Shown here: positions 37,217-45,374 of the stretch, piece by piece
Position numbering within the stretch: the stretch's first letter is position 1
How the letters are laid out: the number at the start of each line of letters is the position of its first letter
NCBI GenBank assembly: GCA_012960925.1
Contig: DUAG01000002.1
Span: 62,001-126,000, forward strand
Direction: 5' to 3'
From: Candidatus Manganitrophaceae bacterium
GTDB taxonomy: Bacteria > Nitrospirota > Nitrospiria > SBBL01 > JAADHI01
Length of the DNA: 64,000 nt
Notes under the pieces: generated by a model
Seen by the model: only the letters and a program-made list of their open reading frames with translations
What the model was told of the DNA's origin: nothing
The model's database searches: none
Made by a program: the position numbers and the translations under genes

Positions 37217-38233
37217 TCAACCTGTCTTATTTTCCAATGAACCCAATCGCATATTCGGGAGGCTTCTCTTCAGGAGTACCAGGGCCGCGATGAGCAGCGC
37301 CCCGCCTAGAGGCCAGGGATAAAGCGCCATTCTTGGGCGAAATACCTGCTTTTCCTGCTCAATGGGTTCCAGGGTATCCAGTAATTTATAGATCTCCTCA
37401 AACTCCTTTGTATTTCGGGCGCGAAAGTAGCGCCCGCCGGTCTCCGCGGCAATGGCCTTCAAGGTTTTCTCGTCGAGATCGGCCGAGGGATTTACTTTGC
37501 GTGTCCCAAAAAAAGAACGGACCATCATCTCATCGGCTCCGATCCCGACCGTGTAAATCTTCAAACCTTCCGCTTTTGCCAAGGCCGCTGCCTTGATGGG
37601 TGTTACTTCACCCGCGGTATTCGCCCCGTCCGTCAGAAGTATGAGGACCTGGTCTGCAGTCTTGTTCTTTTTTAATCGTTTTACCGCCAGTCCTATGGCA
37701 TCTCCGATGGCGGTTTCCTGTCCTGCGAGCCCAACGACGGCTTCCTGCAGCAGAGTTCGTACTGTTTTTCGGTCAAAGGTCAGGGGGGTCTGTAGATAGG
37801 CCTGTTTTCCGAAGAGGATCAGGCCGAGACGATCTCCCACGCGGCGTTCGATAAAGGCACCTGCCACGGCTTGCGTTGCAATAAGACGGTTGACCATCCG
37901 GCCATTCATCTCGAAATCTTCCGCCATCATACTTCCTGAGAGGTCCACCGCTAATATTAAGTTCCGCCCGCTGATTGGCAGGACAAGAGGCTCTCCTCGC
38001 CACTGAGGACGGGCGGCGGCTGTGACGAGCAGCAACCAGGCCAGGAAGGCGAACCATAAGATGCGGCGACCCATTTTGAACTCTGCTGAGCCGGACCGAG
38101 CCTCCACGAAGGCCTCCATGAAAGGAACGTGAAGCGCGGCCTCTTGTGAAGGGGCAGCCGCAGGCAGAAAACGTCGAAAAAGCCAGGGCAGGGGGATGAA
38201 GAGAAAAAGCCAGGGCCATCCAAAATGGATCAT
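37217..38233 (-). CDS. batA: BatA-like VWA membrane protein
   Basis: 338 residues. Helices at about 5-22 and 58-75, a VWA domain with MIDAS DLSGSMMAEDF near 95 and LLTDGANTAGEV near 200, and a C-terminal helix near 310-330. The layout matches BatA. Seven bases separate it from the fused BatB/BatC gene, and its start overlaps the DUF4381 gene, all part of one operon starting at MoxR. Confidence 0.9.
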   Translation of the reverse strand: MIHFGWPWLFLFIPLPWLFRRFLPAAAPSQEAALHVPFMEAFVEARSGSAEFKMGRRILWFAFLAWLLLVTAAARPQWRGEPLVLPISGRNLILAVDLSGSMMAEDFEMNGRMVNRLIATQAVAGAFIERRVGDRLGLILFGKQAYLQTPLTFDRKTVRTLLQEAVVGLAGQETAIGDAIGLAVKRLKKNKTADQVLILLTDGANTAGEVTPIKAAALAKAEGLKIYTVGIGADEMMVRSFFGTRKVNPSADLDEKTLKAIAAETGGRYFRARNTKEFEEIYKLLDTLEPIEQEKQVFRPRMALYPWPLGGALLIAALVLLKRSLPNMRLGSLENKTG

Positions 38234-38742
38234 CTTGACCCCCCGCGCGGCAGACTTCCAAGCGGCGGCAAGGCCGTGATCCAGTCTTTGCAGAGATTCA
38301 GTAAGCCTAAGCCATCAATCTCGGCTTTTGCCTGATAGGGGGCGGTGATCAGGCTGCGCCCGAGGCTCTTACTAAAACGGCCATGCCCTTTTTCTTCCTC
38401 GAAATGCTGATCAAGGAAGTGGAGCCAGGCTTCTCCGGTGAGTCCGGCCACATCGAAGCGGGGATAATAGCTCAGGCAGATGCGTCGCAATAAAACGGAT
38501 AGCGCCTTGACCAGGTGATGCGCATCCTGAGCCTGGGTAAAAGTGGTAGATAACAACTCCAATTCTTTTAAGGCGGCCACCCTGACCCGGCGGGCCTTTT
38601 TCATTTTCAGGAAGGCACGGAGGGCCAGAAAAAATAACAGGGCCAGGGTGATCAGTCCCCACCAGCCCGGGGCAGGCGGCCACCAGGAAACCGGATCGGG
38701 GAGGTGGATGTCACGCAACTGCAAAGCAGAGCCTTCTCCCAT
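38230..38742 (-). CDS. DUF4381 membrane protein
   Basis: 170 residues with the N-terminal pattern LRDIHLPDPVSWWPPAPGWW, one membrane helix (about 29-47) and a helical cytoplasmic domain (RRICLSYYPRFDVAGLTGEAWLHFLD). This is the DUF4381 family, which regularly sits between DUF58 and BatA genes in MoxR operons. Role unknown; probably part of the same membrane assembly. Four-base overlap with BatA and one-base overlap with DUF58. Confidence 0.85.
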   Translation of the reverse strand: MGEGSALQLRDIHLPDPVSWWPPAPGWWGLITLALLFFLALRAFLKMKKARRVRVAALKELELLSTTFTQAQDAHHLVKALSVLLRRICLSYYPRFDVAGLTGEAWLHFLDQHFEEEKGHGRFSKSLGRSLITAPYQAKAEIDGLGLLNLCKDWITALPPLGSLPRGGSR

Positions 38743-39746
38743 TATGCGGCCCCTTTTTGGGGTTGAAGCCCGAGCCCATTTAGTAAGGTAAGTAGTAAAT
38801 TTCCTGAGGTGGTGCAGGGCAGAAAATGAATCCCATTATGAATGCAAAAATGCTTTAATTCCATTTGACGTTCATGAAACCTGGAGTGATAGGCCTGACG
38901 GCGCGCGGGATCTGCTGTATCCAGGGTCACCTCATTTGACCCGTCGGAGATACGGTATATTCCCGCCGGCGGCAGGGTCTTTTCCAGGGGATCATGGATA
39001 AATAACATCACCACATCGTTATGACGGGCCAGTTGCGCCAGGTGGGATTCACACGCTGTCCCGATCGCCCTGAAATCACTGATTAAGAAAACCAGGCTGC
39101 CGGGGCGTGCCACACGGCGGAGTCGGATGAGGGCCGCAAGCGCCGCCGCTTCTCTGCTGTTTCCGGAGGGTGTTTCCTTCCAGGCCGGGTGTTCCACCAT
39201 ACGTCGAATGAAATGAAGCACGCCCTTTTTCCCGCGTTGAGGCCGGACTTCTTCATGTCGGTTTTCAGAGAAGGCCAGGCCGCCGAGGCGGTCCCCATGG
39301 TGGAAGGCGCTCCATGCAAGCAGGGCCGCCGTACGTGCTGCCATGACCGATTTAAAGAGGCCCCGCGTCGCAAAAAACATTGGGGCACGAAAATCCACCC
39401 AGAGCAAAACGGAGCGTTCCCGCTCTTCACGGAATAACTTGGTATGCGTCTTGCCGGTGCGGGCGGTGACACGCCAATCAATCGTCCGGATATCATCTCC
39501 AGGCTGGTAGGGGCGCACTTCATCGAAGGCCATCCCCAGCCCTTTAAAAGGAGAGAGATAATGTCCTCCTTGCACGGAACGAATTTTGACCGCCCTTAAA
39601 GAGAGACTCTCCGCTTGACGATGAAGAGAAATCAAGCCTGCCTTGGTAATACGAACCGGACTTTCGTCTTGTTTGGAGACATTGAGGATCGGAGAGGGAG
39701 GGAGACCTTTTTTCTGTAAGCTGAATTGTTTTAATCTGAATGGCAT
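38742..39746 (-). CDS. DUF58 domain protein
   Basis: About 334 residues from the ATG at 39746 (MPFRLKQF); the frame stays open ten codons further into a family B element but this start fits the family better. DUF58 hallmarks: GLGMAFDEVRPYQPGDDIRTIDWRVTARTG near residue 80 and FREERERSVLLWVD, with a VWA-like C-terminal half. It works with the MoxR ATPase upstream. The inserted element of 265 bases lies between the two genes. Confidence 0.9.
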   Translation of the reverse strand: MPFRLKQFSLQKKGLPPSPILNVSKQDESPVRITKAGLISLHRQAESLSLRAVKIRSVQGGHYLSPFKGLGMAFDEVRPYQPGDDIRTIDWRVTARTGKTHTKLFREERERSVLLWVDFRAPMFFATRGLFKSVMAARTAALLAWSAFHHGDRLGGLAFSENRHEEVRPQRGKKGVLHFIRRMVEHPAWKETPSGNSREAAALAALIRLRRVARPGSLVFLISDFRAIGTACESHLAQLARHNDVVMLFIHDPLEKTLPPAGIYRISDGSNEVTLDTADPARRQAYHSRFHERQMELKHFCIHNGIHFLPCTTSGNLLLTLLNGLGLQPQKGAA

Positions 39747-39763
39747 GGTTACACTGGCGCTTA

Positions 39764-40028
39764 GGGCCTGTCCCAAAATAGCATGCGCGATTGGGAGTCC
39801 CAGCTTTGAGTCCGAGGCAAGGCGTGACGAGGGAGCTTAGCCCCAGCTATGTGACTAAGGAACAACGCAGCCTCGGGCCAAAGCTGGGACTCCCCGAAGG
39901 GCCGGGACCCTTTTTGGCTGCGTCTGCGTCGCTTATCTTTTACATACTTCAGTATGCGCACTCTTCGCTCCTTGTCTCGCTCAAAAATTGTCTCCGGCCA
40001 ATCACGCATGTTATTTTGGGACAGACCC
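39764..40028. mobile_element. Family B MITE-like element
   Basis: 265 bases with near-perfect terminal inverted repeats of about 30 bases (GGGCCTGTCCCAAAATAGCA on the left; GGGTCTGTCCCAAAATAACA read from the right) and a 3-base direct repeat TTA on each side (39761-39763 and 40029-40031). It holds no significant open frame. A TNA-type duplication and TIRs beginning GGG would fit mobilisation by an IS5-group transposase (inference). The right TTA copy is the TAA stop of moxR on the minus strand. Confidence 0.88.
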
Positions 40029-40994
40029 TTATGGGACCGCGATCCGTGAAAGAAGTTCCTCCACAAAACGATCGGGTGTGACTCCGTCTGCCTCAGCCTC
40101 ATAACTCAACAAAACGCGGTGCCGCAGCACATCAAAGGCCATGGCCTGAACGTCTTCCGGCGTGACATAATCACGTTTTTCCAGCCAGGCGTGGGCACGG
40201 GCACAACGATCAAGCGCAATGGTGGCGCGAGGACTGGCCCCGTATTGGACCCACTTTGCCAATGATTCATCATAAATGGCGGGTTTGCGGGTTGCAATGA
40301 CAATTTGGAGCAGATAGGCCTCGATATTCTTTGCCATATGGAGGTCCAGGATCTCATCACGCGCACCGAAGATTGCATCCTGAGATAAAGGAGAAAAAGC
40401 CCCCTCCGCTTCTGTTGATCGCCGTGCTTCGCTCCGGGCTAGATGAAGAATTGCCTGCTCCGCCTCTTCATCGGGGTAGTCGATCCGAACATGCATCAGG
40501 AAGCGGTCGAGTTGGGCCTCCGGCAGGGGATAGGTTCCTTCTTGCTCAATCGGATTCTGAGTCGCCATCACGAGGAAGAGGTCCGGCAAGGCATAGGTGA
40601 CGGATCCCACCGTGATCTGACGTTCTGCCATTGCCTCCAGCAAGGCGGATTGTACCTTCGCCGGGGCGCGGTTGATCTCATCCGCAAGAATCAGATTGTG
40701 AAAGAGCGGCCCCCGCTGAAACTTAAAGGAGCCATCCTGAGGCCGAAAGATCTCTGTCCCGGTTAAATCTGCAGGCAAGAGATCCGGGGTGAACTGAATT
40801 CGGTGAAAATCGCCCTCGACTCCCTCACCTAGAACCTTAATTGCACGGGTCTTGGCCAGGCCGGGTGCCCCCTCTACGAGGAGGTGTCCATCGGCCAGGA
40901 GAGCAATGAGAAGCCGATTGACCAGGATGGGTTGTCCGATAATCTGCTTGCTGAGATGTTGATGCAGTTGATGAAGTGCTTCCTGATGAGACAT
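40029..40994 (-). CDS. MoxR-family AAA+ ATPase
   Basis: 321 residues. Walker A is GAPGLAKTRAI near residue 40, Walker B LILADEINRAPAKVQSALLEAM near 105, then the MATQNPIEQEGTYPLPEAQLDRF motif. MoxR ATPases act as chaperones for the VWA proteins encoded next to them. It heads the Bat operon on the minus strand. The stop codon is one copy of the TTA target duplication of the family B element, so the C-terminus could have been changed slightly by insertion. Confidence 0.95.
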   Translation of the reverse strand: MSHQEALHQLHQHLSKQIIGQPILVNRLLIALLADGHLLVEGAPGLAKTRAIKVLGEGVEGDFHRIQFTPDLLPADLTGTEIFRPQDGSFKFQRGPLFHNLILADEINRAPAKVQSALLEAMAERQITVGSVTYALPDLFLVMATQNPIEQEGTYPLPEAQLDRFLMHVRIDYPDEEAEQAILHLARSEARRSTEAEGAFSPLSQDAIFGARDEILDLHMAKNIEAYLLQIVIATRKPAIYDESLAKWVQYGASPRATIALDRCARAHAWLEKRDYVTPEDVQAMAFDVLRHRVLLSYEAEADGVTPDRFVEELLSRIAVP

Positions 40995-41284
40995 GGTACC
41001 TCTATTATGACTCTCCTTTTAATTTCTACGTTAGACTTGTAATTTAATAGAATCAAGCATCATTTGGCAAGGCGAATATTTTTGGGGGCCATTAATGAAC
41101 AGGATCGAATACCTCCGTTCGCCCTCATGTTTTCTTGCCTTGTCTTTCAGGCGAACTTATGCGGTTTATCCCAAGATCCAAATTTTAGATCTCGAAAAGA
41201 GGCTTTTCCTTGACAACAATCGCTTAGCTGGTAAGCCCTACTAGGGCCATATTTTATTTTCCCACTCATGTTAAGGATACTGCG

Positions 41285-42794
41285 ATGCCCTGGTTCAAAT
41301 CTCTAAGACTGTACAATGCCAATCGTCAAAAGCAGGAAAATAAACTGACGGGCCAGGATTTAAGCAAAATTGAGACCCACGAATGGCATCTCTGGATTTT
41401 GGCCTTTGCCCTCATCCTGGAAATTGGAAGTGTTTCTGCGGGAACCTATGTTCTCATTCTGAATGAAAGCGGCCCTGGATCCAAGCGGAACACGCACGGC
41501 GACCAGGGCCTTAATCGGAATGGTCATCCTCATCGTTCTCTTCTGCGCTTACGTCGTCCATACACGGATCACCTTTGGAAACATCAGGGCTGTCCTCCAG
41601 GAACAGGCCTTCCGTGATCCCCTCACGGACCTCTATAATCGCCAATATTTCAATCGTCGAATCGGAGAAGAAATTGCCCGCGCGAATCGAAACAAGTCGA
41701 ACCTTGGTCTTCTCCTTTGCGATCTCGACCATTTTAAAAAGGTCAATGATTCCAAGGGCCATCAAGCCGGAGATGATATCCTGAGGGAGGTGGCCAGGGT
41801 GTTCAAGAATTCCACCCGGGGAACGGATTTGGTTTTTCGCTGGGGAGGGGATGAAATTGTGGTCATCCTGGCAAATGCAACTCGGGAGGGAATCCTGATC
41901 ACCTCTGAGCGCATCCGGAAGGGAATACAAAACATAGGAAAAAAGATAGACTTGAATCTGGATATTAGCATCGGGGTGGCTATTCACCCTGAACATGTAA
42001 CGAATGAAGATGAACTCATCTGCCTTGCGGATCGGGCCCTCTATATTGCCAAAAAGGGAGGGGATAAGATCCACATCGGGGAGGAAGAGTATGAACTTAA
42101 TGAGGATGCAATTGATGTTGTTTTCCAACCCATTGTGAATACGAAAACAAACGAGATTCTGGGTCATGAAGCCCTGGGCCGTGACCCCAGGGGCAAGCAG
42201 AGCATACAAGAGATATTCAAAAAATATCATGCCATCGGAAAACTGAGAGAGTTGAAGTGTCTCTGCTTCTTGAAACAGCTCAAGCAGGCTGAAGAGGTTG
42301 GATTGAAAAAAGTGTTTGTCAATGTTGAGTTTGATATGCTCAGCCACCTTGAACCGACCCCAAAACCTCCGGGGATGGAAGTCATCCTGGAGATCTCGGA
42401 GAGCGAGGCCATTTATGATGTCGAATTCAGCCTCGAAATTGCACGAAAATGGCGTGCCTTGGGTTATAAGTTTGCCATTGATGACTTTGGGGCTGGTTTT
42501 ATCTCCTTGCCTTTCATTGCTCAGTTTACGCCGGACTATATAAAAATAGATCGATCGACCATGCTGCAAAGCGTACACTCCGAAAAGTTTAGATCTTTTT
42601 TAAAAGATTTATTGGTCGCGATCCGAAACTACACACGGGAGGAGATTATTGCCGAAGGGGTTGAAACGGAGAAGGAGTTGAAAGCCGTGAAAGAGATGGA
42701 CATCTCCATGGTTCAGGGCTTTCTTCTGGGTAAGCCCGTGAGTCTGGGAAAGATGGGCAACAAGGACAAGGTTTTGCAGATCTCAGGGAAGTAA
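41285..42794 (+). pseudogene. GGDEF-EAL membrane protein split by a frameshift
   Basis: The N-terminus starts at ATG 41285 and encodes a first membrane helix (HEWHLWILAFALILEIG...). Around 41455-41475 the natural continuation moves to another frame, which is open from 41463 to 42794 (443 residues): second membrane helix (ALIGMVILIVLFCAYVV), GGDEF domain (LTDLYNRQYFNRR, RGTD I-site and GGDEI active site), and EAL domain (HEALGR, IDDFGAGF, DYIKID, AEGVET). Both catalytic sites look intact. A start at ATG 41463 would still give a one-helix enzyme, so this may remain active. It could also be a sequence error. Confidence 0.7.
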
Positions 42795-42795
42795 G

Positions 42796-43071
42796 GGAAG
42801 CTCTGAATAAGTCATGAATTGTTTCTTCAGGGCAAAAATGTCCCGCTTCTGCGTTGCAGATCTTGAACACGCACAGCGAGCGCACTATGTTAGCGAGTGA
42901 ATAAGGATAAAGAGTATTTCTTCATTTCGGGTCGAAGAATCCACCCTTCTGGGGTGTGGTTCTTCTAAATAGCGGGCTATGGCTTCGCGAGAACCATCCT
43001 CTGCGATTTGCGCCTTGAATAGAAACATTTTATCTCCTGAAAAACTCAACACAGACTTAATCAGAGCTTCC
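42796..43071. mobile_element. Family D MITE-like element
   Basis: 276 bases filling the gap between the two GGDEF genes. Terminal inverted repeats of about 19 bases: GGAAGCTCTGAATAAGTC on the left and GGAAGCTCTGATTAAGTC read from the right. A 4-base direct repeat TAAG flanks it (42792-42795 and 43072-43075), and the left copy includes the TAA stop codon of the EAL gene. Inside is a long hairpin near 42940-42970 (GAAGAATCCACCC / GGGTGTGGTTCTTC). No coding capacity. Confidence 0.8.
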
Positions 43072-43110
43072 TAAGCAAGGATCATTAATGATTTTACAAA
43101 AAGTGAAAGT

Positions 43111-44171
43111 ATGAAAAAAGAAGGGTCCGTAGAGGAATGCTACGCCTATGCTCGCCTTGCACTGCCTCTGATGTCTGAGAATGGTGTTCCCGTCACGCCT
43201 CGGAATTATGCGGTATGGTATGAATATGTTTCCGGCAATGGCGAGGTACGCGAAACCATTGACGCGATTCTCAAGAAGGGAGAAAAGTTTCCACAGGAAA
43301 GAAACGCAGTGCTTTATCAGCGTTTTTGCTCCGAAAAGGGCGAGACTGAACTCAGGAATTTTCAGGAAGATATACAGCAAGTCTTAGTCTCCGTTCTCTC
43401 AGAGGTCGCAACACTGTCCGGACAATCGGAAAAGTACGAGTCCTCCATTTCAAAGTCTGTCCAACAATTGTCGGATGGCGCATCCGTCGAAGAGATAAAG
43501 ACTGTTGTCAGCAAAATCATCGTCGAATCAAAATCCATCGGGACCTATGGAAAAAAATTACAGACCAAGTTAAAGGAATCAAAGGAAGCACTAAAGACCC
43601 TTCAGGATGAATTAGACCATTCAAAGGCCGAGGCGGCTGTGGATTTTCTAACGGGATTGGCCAACCGAAAAGCCTTCGACGAAACACTGATGATTTGCAC
43701 AAACGAGGCTGCAAAAATGAACATGATTTATGCTTATTACTCTTCGATATAGACCACTTTAAGAGATTTAACGATACCTATGGACACATTACCGGAGATG
43801 AAGTCCTGAGATTTGTTGGGAGAAAGATTAAAGAGAAAGTGAGGGGTACGGATTTCTTAGCACGCTATGGCGGAGAGGAGTTCACCGTGATACTTCCAAA
43901 AACCCCGCTCGCCGGAGCCAGGATTGTTGCGGAAAGTATCAGAGCTTTTTTTTCTGAAACAAAACTTAAATCAGTTGCAACATCAAAACCTCTTGGAACG
44001 TTAACGGTCTCAATCGGCGCAGCATGTTACCGGTCGGGCGAATCTATGGAGGACTTTATCCAACGGTCTGATAAAGCGCTCTACTTTGCAAAAAACGCGG
44101 GAAAAAATCGAGTGGCAACAGAGAACGACTTGGCTCGTCCGGAGCTTGCTGCCCAAAACATGCAGAATTGA
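43111..44171 (+). pseudogene. Diguanylate cyclase gene with a frameshift in the GGDEF domain
   Basis: From ATG 43111 the frame encodes a helical N-terminal domain of about 190 residues (a YAxxALPLMSENGVPVTPRNYAVWYEYV start common in soluble cyclases) and the beginning of GGDEF (DFLTGLANRKAFDETL). At the run of five A near 43715 it should shift; the other frame continues as NEHDLCLLLFDIDHFKRFND...RYGGEEFTVILP to 44171. One missing A explains it. The RGTD inhibitory site and GGEEF active site are otherwise intact. Either a recent pseudogene or a homopolymer error. Confidence 0.75.
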
Positions 44172-44180
44172 GCGCACCCA

Positions 44181-44250
44181 AGAGCCTGTTTGAGAAATAA
44201 AGAATCTCCTTCCGTGATGGAAAGTAGGCTTATTTTCTCAGGAAATAAGC
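44181..44250. repeat. Family C element, partial copy 2
   Basis: GAGAAATAAAGAATCTCCTT and the following GATGGAAAGTAGGCTTATTTTC match the minus-strand reading of the 12046-12141 element in order. The second arm is not preserved. Confidence 0.5.
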
Positions 44251-44359
44251 GCTGAATTGTGGAGCTATTTGCCTTAAGTCATCTCTTAACTTGTCTCTAT
44301 TCTCGATTCAGCTCGCGATAATGCCATTTATTTGACCGGCATCTCTTATTCCCTCCGCG

Positions 44360-44392
44360 GAAAAATAAACCCAGACTTCATCAGATCTTTCC
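44360..44392. repeat. Family D right-end fragment
   Basis: CCCAGACTTCATCAGATCTT resembles the right ends at 17789-17808 and 43052-43071 (CAGACTTAATCAGAG). It lies in the 390-base spacer before the TonB operon, next to the family C fragment, so this spacer is a patchwork of old elements. Confidence 0.35.
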
Positions 44393-44478
44393 CTTCAAAA
44401 AAACTTAAAATAATGTTTGACGAGGGTATTTACAAGGAGCCTGAGAGAACTTGACAAATATACAATAAATGATGTAAG

Positions 44479-44509
44479 TTGACTTCCTATTTAATGAGAC
44501 TGAATATCA
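44479..44509 (+). promoter_or_regulatory. Promoter with overlapping Fur box for the TonB operon
   Basis: TTGACT (44479-44484), a 17-base spacer and GAATAT (44502-44507). The -10 box is covered by TGAGACTGAATATCA (44495-44509), which matches the 7-1-7 Fur consensus TGATAATNATTATCA at 12 of 14 positions. Binding of Fur there would block the promoter when iron is plentiful. The match is counted by eye; regulation is inferred. Confidence 0.6.
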
Positions 44510-44561
44510 TACTCAATCATATGTGTAGCGTTTCCAGTTGGTCCAGGAAAGAGAAAATACC

Positions 44562-45374
44562 ATGTCTTTTTATGTGAGAGATCGATTCCTGCGGTGCTTG
44601 GGTTTCCGCGTTTTTCTTGCCAGAGGGTTCATCTCCTTGAGCCTTTTTATGATTTTTATCTCGCCTGTCCATGCGAATCCTCTTGAGCGTTCAACCGAAA
44701 TCCAGTCAGAGGTCAACAAGGCGGCCGCACAATCACAGGTGAAGGTTGACCGGCTTTCAGAGGAGACGGCGCGGCTCTTGAGTGAATATCGGGAAGTGCT
44801 GCGCCAGGGAGACAGTCTTCAGACCTATAATGACCAGCTTGAGCGCTTGCTCCAGTCTCAGGGAGCAGAAAAGGTTTCTTTGGAGGCGCAGCTTCGGGAG
44901 ATTGAGGTGACACACCGCGAGATAGTCCCTCTGATCTTGAGGATGGTCGAAAGCCTGGATCAATTTGTCACCTTGGATCGTCCTTTTTTACAAGAGGAAC
45001 GTCGCGCGCGCGTAGTGGAACTTCGCGAATTAATGGATCGGGCGGATGTGACAAATGCTGAGAAATACCGTCGCGTAATGGAAGCCTACCAGATCGAGAC
45101 TGAATATGGGCGAACCATCGAAAGCTATGAGGGGACGCTCGGTGAAAATGGGAAAGGCCGAACGGTTCATTTTCTCCGCATGGGCCGGGTTTCACTGGTT
45201 TATCTGACGCTTGACGGTGAGGAAACCGGCTACTGGGACCAGGGACAGAGACGCTGGGTTGCACTTCCGGAGGGGGACCGTTCATCCGTGATGCGCGGCA
45301 TCCGGATCGCGCGAAAAGAGATCCCTGCAGACCTCATCAGGCTTCCGATCGCCGCGCCGGGGGGTGCCGAATGA
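44562..45374 (+). CDS. DUF3450 periplasmic protein
   Basis: 270 residues from ATG 44562, with AGGAAAGAG upstream (an in-frame TTG lies 8 codons earlier). A signal peptide ends near residue 38 (SPVHA|NP). Then comes a long coiled coil (about 40-130) and a globular domain with LVYLTLDGEETGYWDQGQRRWV. This is the DUF3450 family, which heads TonB2-type operons in gammaproteobacteria and relatives. It is thought to assist the ExbB-like complex in the periplasm. ATGA overlap with the next gene. Confidence 0.85.
   Translation: MSFYVRDRFLRCLGFRVFLARGFISLSLFMIFISPVHANPLERSTEIQSEVNKAAAQSQVKVDRLSEETARLLSEYREVLRQGDSLQTYNDQLERLLQSQGAEKVSLEAQLREIEVTHREIVPLILRMVESLDQFVTLDRPFLQEERRARVVELRELMDRADVTNAEKYRRVMEAYQIETEYGRTIESYEGTLGENGKGRTVHFLRMGRVSLVYLTLDGEETGYWDQGQRRWVALPEGDRSSVMRGIRIARKEIPADLIRLPIAAPGGAE

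Noticed and set aside
39764-40028. CRISPR-like or phage attachment repeat
   Set aside because: There is a single inverted-repeat unit with a 3-base duplication, no direct repeat array and no integrase.
41200-41284. Promoter or c-di-GMP riboswitch before the GGDEF-EAL gene
   Set aside because: A TTGACA is present at 41220-41225 but no matching -10 box at the right distance, and GEMM conserved blocks are absent.
41511-42578. 355-residue minus-strand open frame over the GGDEF-EAL gene
   Set aside because: Antisense shadow; the plus strand carries intact catalytic motifs.
43710-43725. Programmed -1 frameshift in the GGDEF gene
   Set aside because: The A5 run does not form a standard slippery heptamer in the reading frame (A AAA ATG), and no strong hairpin follows at the right distance.
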